Below, one piece after another: positions 48,123 through 50,411 of a DNA stretch of 50,411 bases. The notes below the pieces were generated by a model that ran no database searches, was not told the DNA's origin, and saw only the letters and a list, made by a program, of their open reading frames with translations. The stretch lies in the NCBI GenBank assembly GCA_001655205.1, contig LPNZ01011109.1, forward strand, positions 1 through 50,411, read 5' to 3'. This DNA comes from Lenisia limosa. Lineage: Eukaryota; Breviatea. Numbering within the stretch: the stretch's first letter is position 1; every line of letters starts with the position of its first letter. Position numbers and translations under genes: made by a program.

Positions 48123-50241
48123 CTAGTGATACTCTGAAATAATATTACAGAGCACTTCGTGAGATTCAGAGAGACATCCTTCTTCCATACCTTCACCAAC
48201 ATACCAAAAGTGGAATGCTCTTTCTGGAAAGGGGTCAGGCAGGAACATTTTGAATGCATGGCATTCCCTTGCTCACTGCAAATCATCTTGGTGTACTTCT
48301 TCTCCAGTGCACTGAAAGCGTCACCCATGCCTTTAGCGTTTCCTATCAAACAGGCCGACTGTCGTGGCGAAACCTGAAAGTCAGCTTTCCCGAGACATTT
48401 TTTTTTGTATCAATTTTCATTCATATTTTCATTGCTGTGTTTTTGTTGCTGAAAATATTACTAACATTGTTCTTTGATTAAAAGTTCATTGAGATCCCAG
48501 CAAACCTGGTCCCAATGAGATGGTAATGTGATCATCTGTTTGTTTGTAGCAACAGCAAGAGTCCTGTTGTTAGTAAACTGAAGGTCCAGGTCAGAAACAG
48601 CCTGTTCCGCCTCTTTTGGTGTGATATCTCCCCTAAATAGAAGGCAGGCCGCAGTCAGGGGCTGGAGCAGCGACACGGAAAATGAAGGGTTGAGACTGGC
48701 TGATGAGGCTATGGTATTCGGACTGGGGGCGTCAATATCGGACTGGTGTGCACTGAGGAAGGGCGAAAGGCCTGTGACCTGCGCACTTAACAACTAACAA
48801 TGCAAGGGAACACGAAATAAAAAGACCATTAAACGCCGACCTGATATTTGCAATGAAGAGAGTCAATTAGGGTGGCGTAGTCCGATGTGGATCGGAGTAG
48901 ATCTCGGTCAAAGCCCAATCTCAAAGGAGTCGTTATTGCCGAGACATATTGTGCATAAAGACGATTGACATGCTCAATTTCTGAGTATTGTGGGGCAATT
49001 GTCTCATGAACAACTCTAGACAGGGACTGATTGTCAAAAACAAATGCCGAGTTAGAATGCTCGTACGAATATGCAATAGCAAGAACAGTGTTGTATGTGT
49101 CTTGTACGAAGTTTGAAGAAGAGTATTGTAAAGAGGGCATCAAGAGGAACTCAGCCACATCACAGGAATAGGCATCCTGAATGTGCTCAAGAATCTCATT
49201 GCCGTAGCCAGAGCCAGAACCTCCACTGAGTGCTCGATGTACATGAAAACCCTTGAAAAAATGAAAAATAAAAGCGGTCTTCCTAATCTTTATCCCATCC
49301 ATACCTCAAAAGTGTCACATGCTTCAACCTGTTGTCTGAGAGCATTTTCCGTGTCGGGCATTAGCTCTTTTCCTAGAATGTCATCTCAAAACACAACCCT
49401 CAAAAAACAGGAGTGGTAACTGTCTCAAAAAATACGCTTTTGAAAAAAAGGGAATTCAGTCAGAACTTAGTTTCAGGTGGTGTGTCAGCCTCAAAATAGT
49501 TAAACTACTTACAAATCAACGGATACCGGAATAATATGTATAATTAAGAGTGAAGTACAACACAAGAAACAAGAAAGAAATAAGATATAATGACTTCATT
49601 AAGGGTTTTACTGACAAGTTTGAGACCAGTTTTCGGCACAATGTGAGAACCACAAGCAATTGTTATCAACGGGGAAAAATAAGTATTGAGAAATAGTTCA
49701 GAAAAAGGGGGGTAAACTGTGACGAAGCACACCATTTGTTTTGTGACTAAAGTCACAATCTCCTCAAAACATCTCCAACTCACCAAGCCTGGTTCCTGCT
49801 GAAAAGATGTTTCCTGCATTTTCCTTTCCTAAAAAATGAGTTCTCTGAAAATAACCTTCTCTGTGTGGCTCAGATTAAGGATTACAGCTGTATGGATTTT
49901 GAAACAGTGTAAAATGTATTTCCCAAAATAATAAACGTGAGGAATGTTTCCAGTCAAATGAGCAAAATTGGAACAATTGTTTCCGACCTCCAACCCAAGA
50001 CAACTTGTCTGTCATCAATATAGAAACGGCGGCGGAAGTTCTGTGGGCCGTACCCGTCAAGATCGGTGAAAATGGCCCGAGACCGCAGACCGTTTTCCGT
50101 TTCGTGGAAGACCTGATGGACGTTCTCACAATCCCACTCGCGACCGAGGGAGCAGTCGAATGAGGCTGACAGATGTTCATGATGAAGCAGATCCCAATAG
50201 GCCAACCCAGTCTCTGTGCCCGCTTGGCCCACACTATGCAA
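48123..50241 (-). CDS. Strongly diverged alpha-tubulin paralogue
   Basis: Tubulin-fold GTPase, probably microtubule-associated. Visible order: VGQAGTETGLAYWDLLHHEH (alpha-type N-terminus, about 50240), SRAIFTDLDGYG, GKENAGNIFSAGTRLGKEL (corresponds to the alpha signature GKEDAANNYARGHYTIGKE), GFHVHRALSGGSGSGYGNEI (GTP-binding T4 loop, about 49230), YNTVLAIAYSYEHSNSAFVF, AACLLFRGDITPKEAEQAV, ACLIGNAKGMGDAF, and KRAFHFWYVGEGMEEGCLSE ending CNIISEYH with TAG 48123-48125. Junctions are in phase, including a 41-nt intron just before the AF(H)FWYVGEGMEE exon. Odd points: the Glu of the DLEP motif is Asp (TDLD); the position of alpha Glu254, which activates GTP hydrolysis in the partner subunit, appears to be Asp (TSDYAT); and the acidic C-terminal tail is missing. 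The first exon was not found and may lie at or beyond the window edge. Confidence 0.88.
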
Positions 50242-50411
50242 TTATGAATATCGAGATTATTGGATTTCTTTTTAATAGTTTTGGACATAGTGCAAAAAAA
50301 TCTTATACTAACTATGAGGTTGATAATTATTGCTGACCAATACCATTTAAAATAAATATACAAAAAATAGTATTATGTATCCCCCCAACTGAATGCTTAC
50401 AACGCCCATGA

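Overview
This window is an intron-dense, AT-rich nuclear segment of a eukaryote, assembled with many N gaps. Evidence for this is GT...AG introns throughout, mostly 31-110 nt; a beta-tubulin gene; a lysine-rich linker histone; a V-ATPase d subunit; and tubulin, GT13, VPS9, RRM and CCCH genes split into small exons. The RBMS-type double-RRM protein, the ZC3H3-type zinc-finger protein and the GnT-I/POMGnT1-type glycosyltransferase favour an opisthokont or relative (zoosporic fungus or unicellular holozoan). I cannot name the organism, and this placement is inference.

Layout. 1-3402: decayed Penelope-like retroelement on the minus strand, flanked by about 110-bp direct repeats. 3542-7098 (+): coiled-coil/UIM-like protein of unknown function. 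7625-9544 (+): V-ATPase subunit d. 9863-12706 (-): ankyrin protein. 13100-14841 (+): beta-tubulin with its start codon split by an intron. 15267-17353 (+): RBMS-like double-RRM protein. 18997-20851 (-): second ankyrin protein. 22704-23162 (+): intronless histone H1. 23553-26214 (-): GT13 glycosyltransferase. 26665-30645 (+): VPS9-domain Rab GEF. 31379-31627 (-): possible transposase scrap. 31918 to about 34300 (+): secreted protein of unknown family. 35739-43422 (-): SPX-ankyrin-CBM20-GDPD protein. 44085-45743 (+): proline-rich protein with a cysteine cluster. 46083-48032 (+): ZC3H3-like CCCH protein. 48123 to about 50241 (-): strongly diverged alpha-tubulin paralogue.

The genes are unrelated housekeeping functions in mixed orientation, not an operon or defence system. 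The main points of interest are the diverged alpha-tubulin; the four-domain GDPD protein that joins fungal Gde1 and animal GPCPD1 layouts; the H1 gene with duplicated GGCGGG motifs upstream and a histone-type stem-loop downstream; coding introns placed 2 to 32 nt after the A of several start codons; and several inverted-repeat (MITE-like) elements inside introns. A dispersed repeat is interrupted by an assembly gap just after the same sequence in at least two copies.

Exon boundaries were inferred by hand from GT/AG sites, reading phase and family similarity; no alignment or RNA data were available. CDS coordinates give the genomic span including introns.
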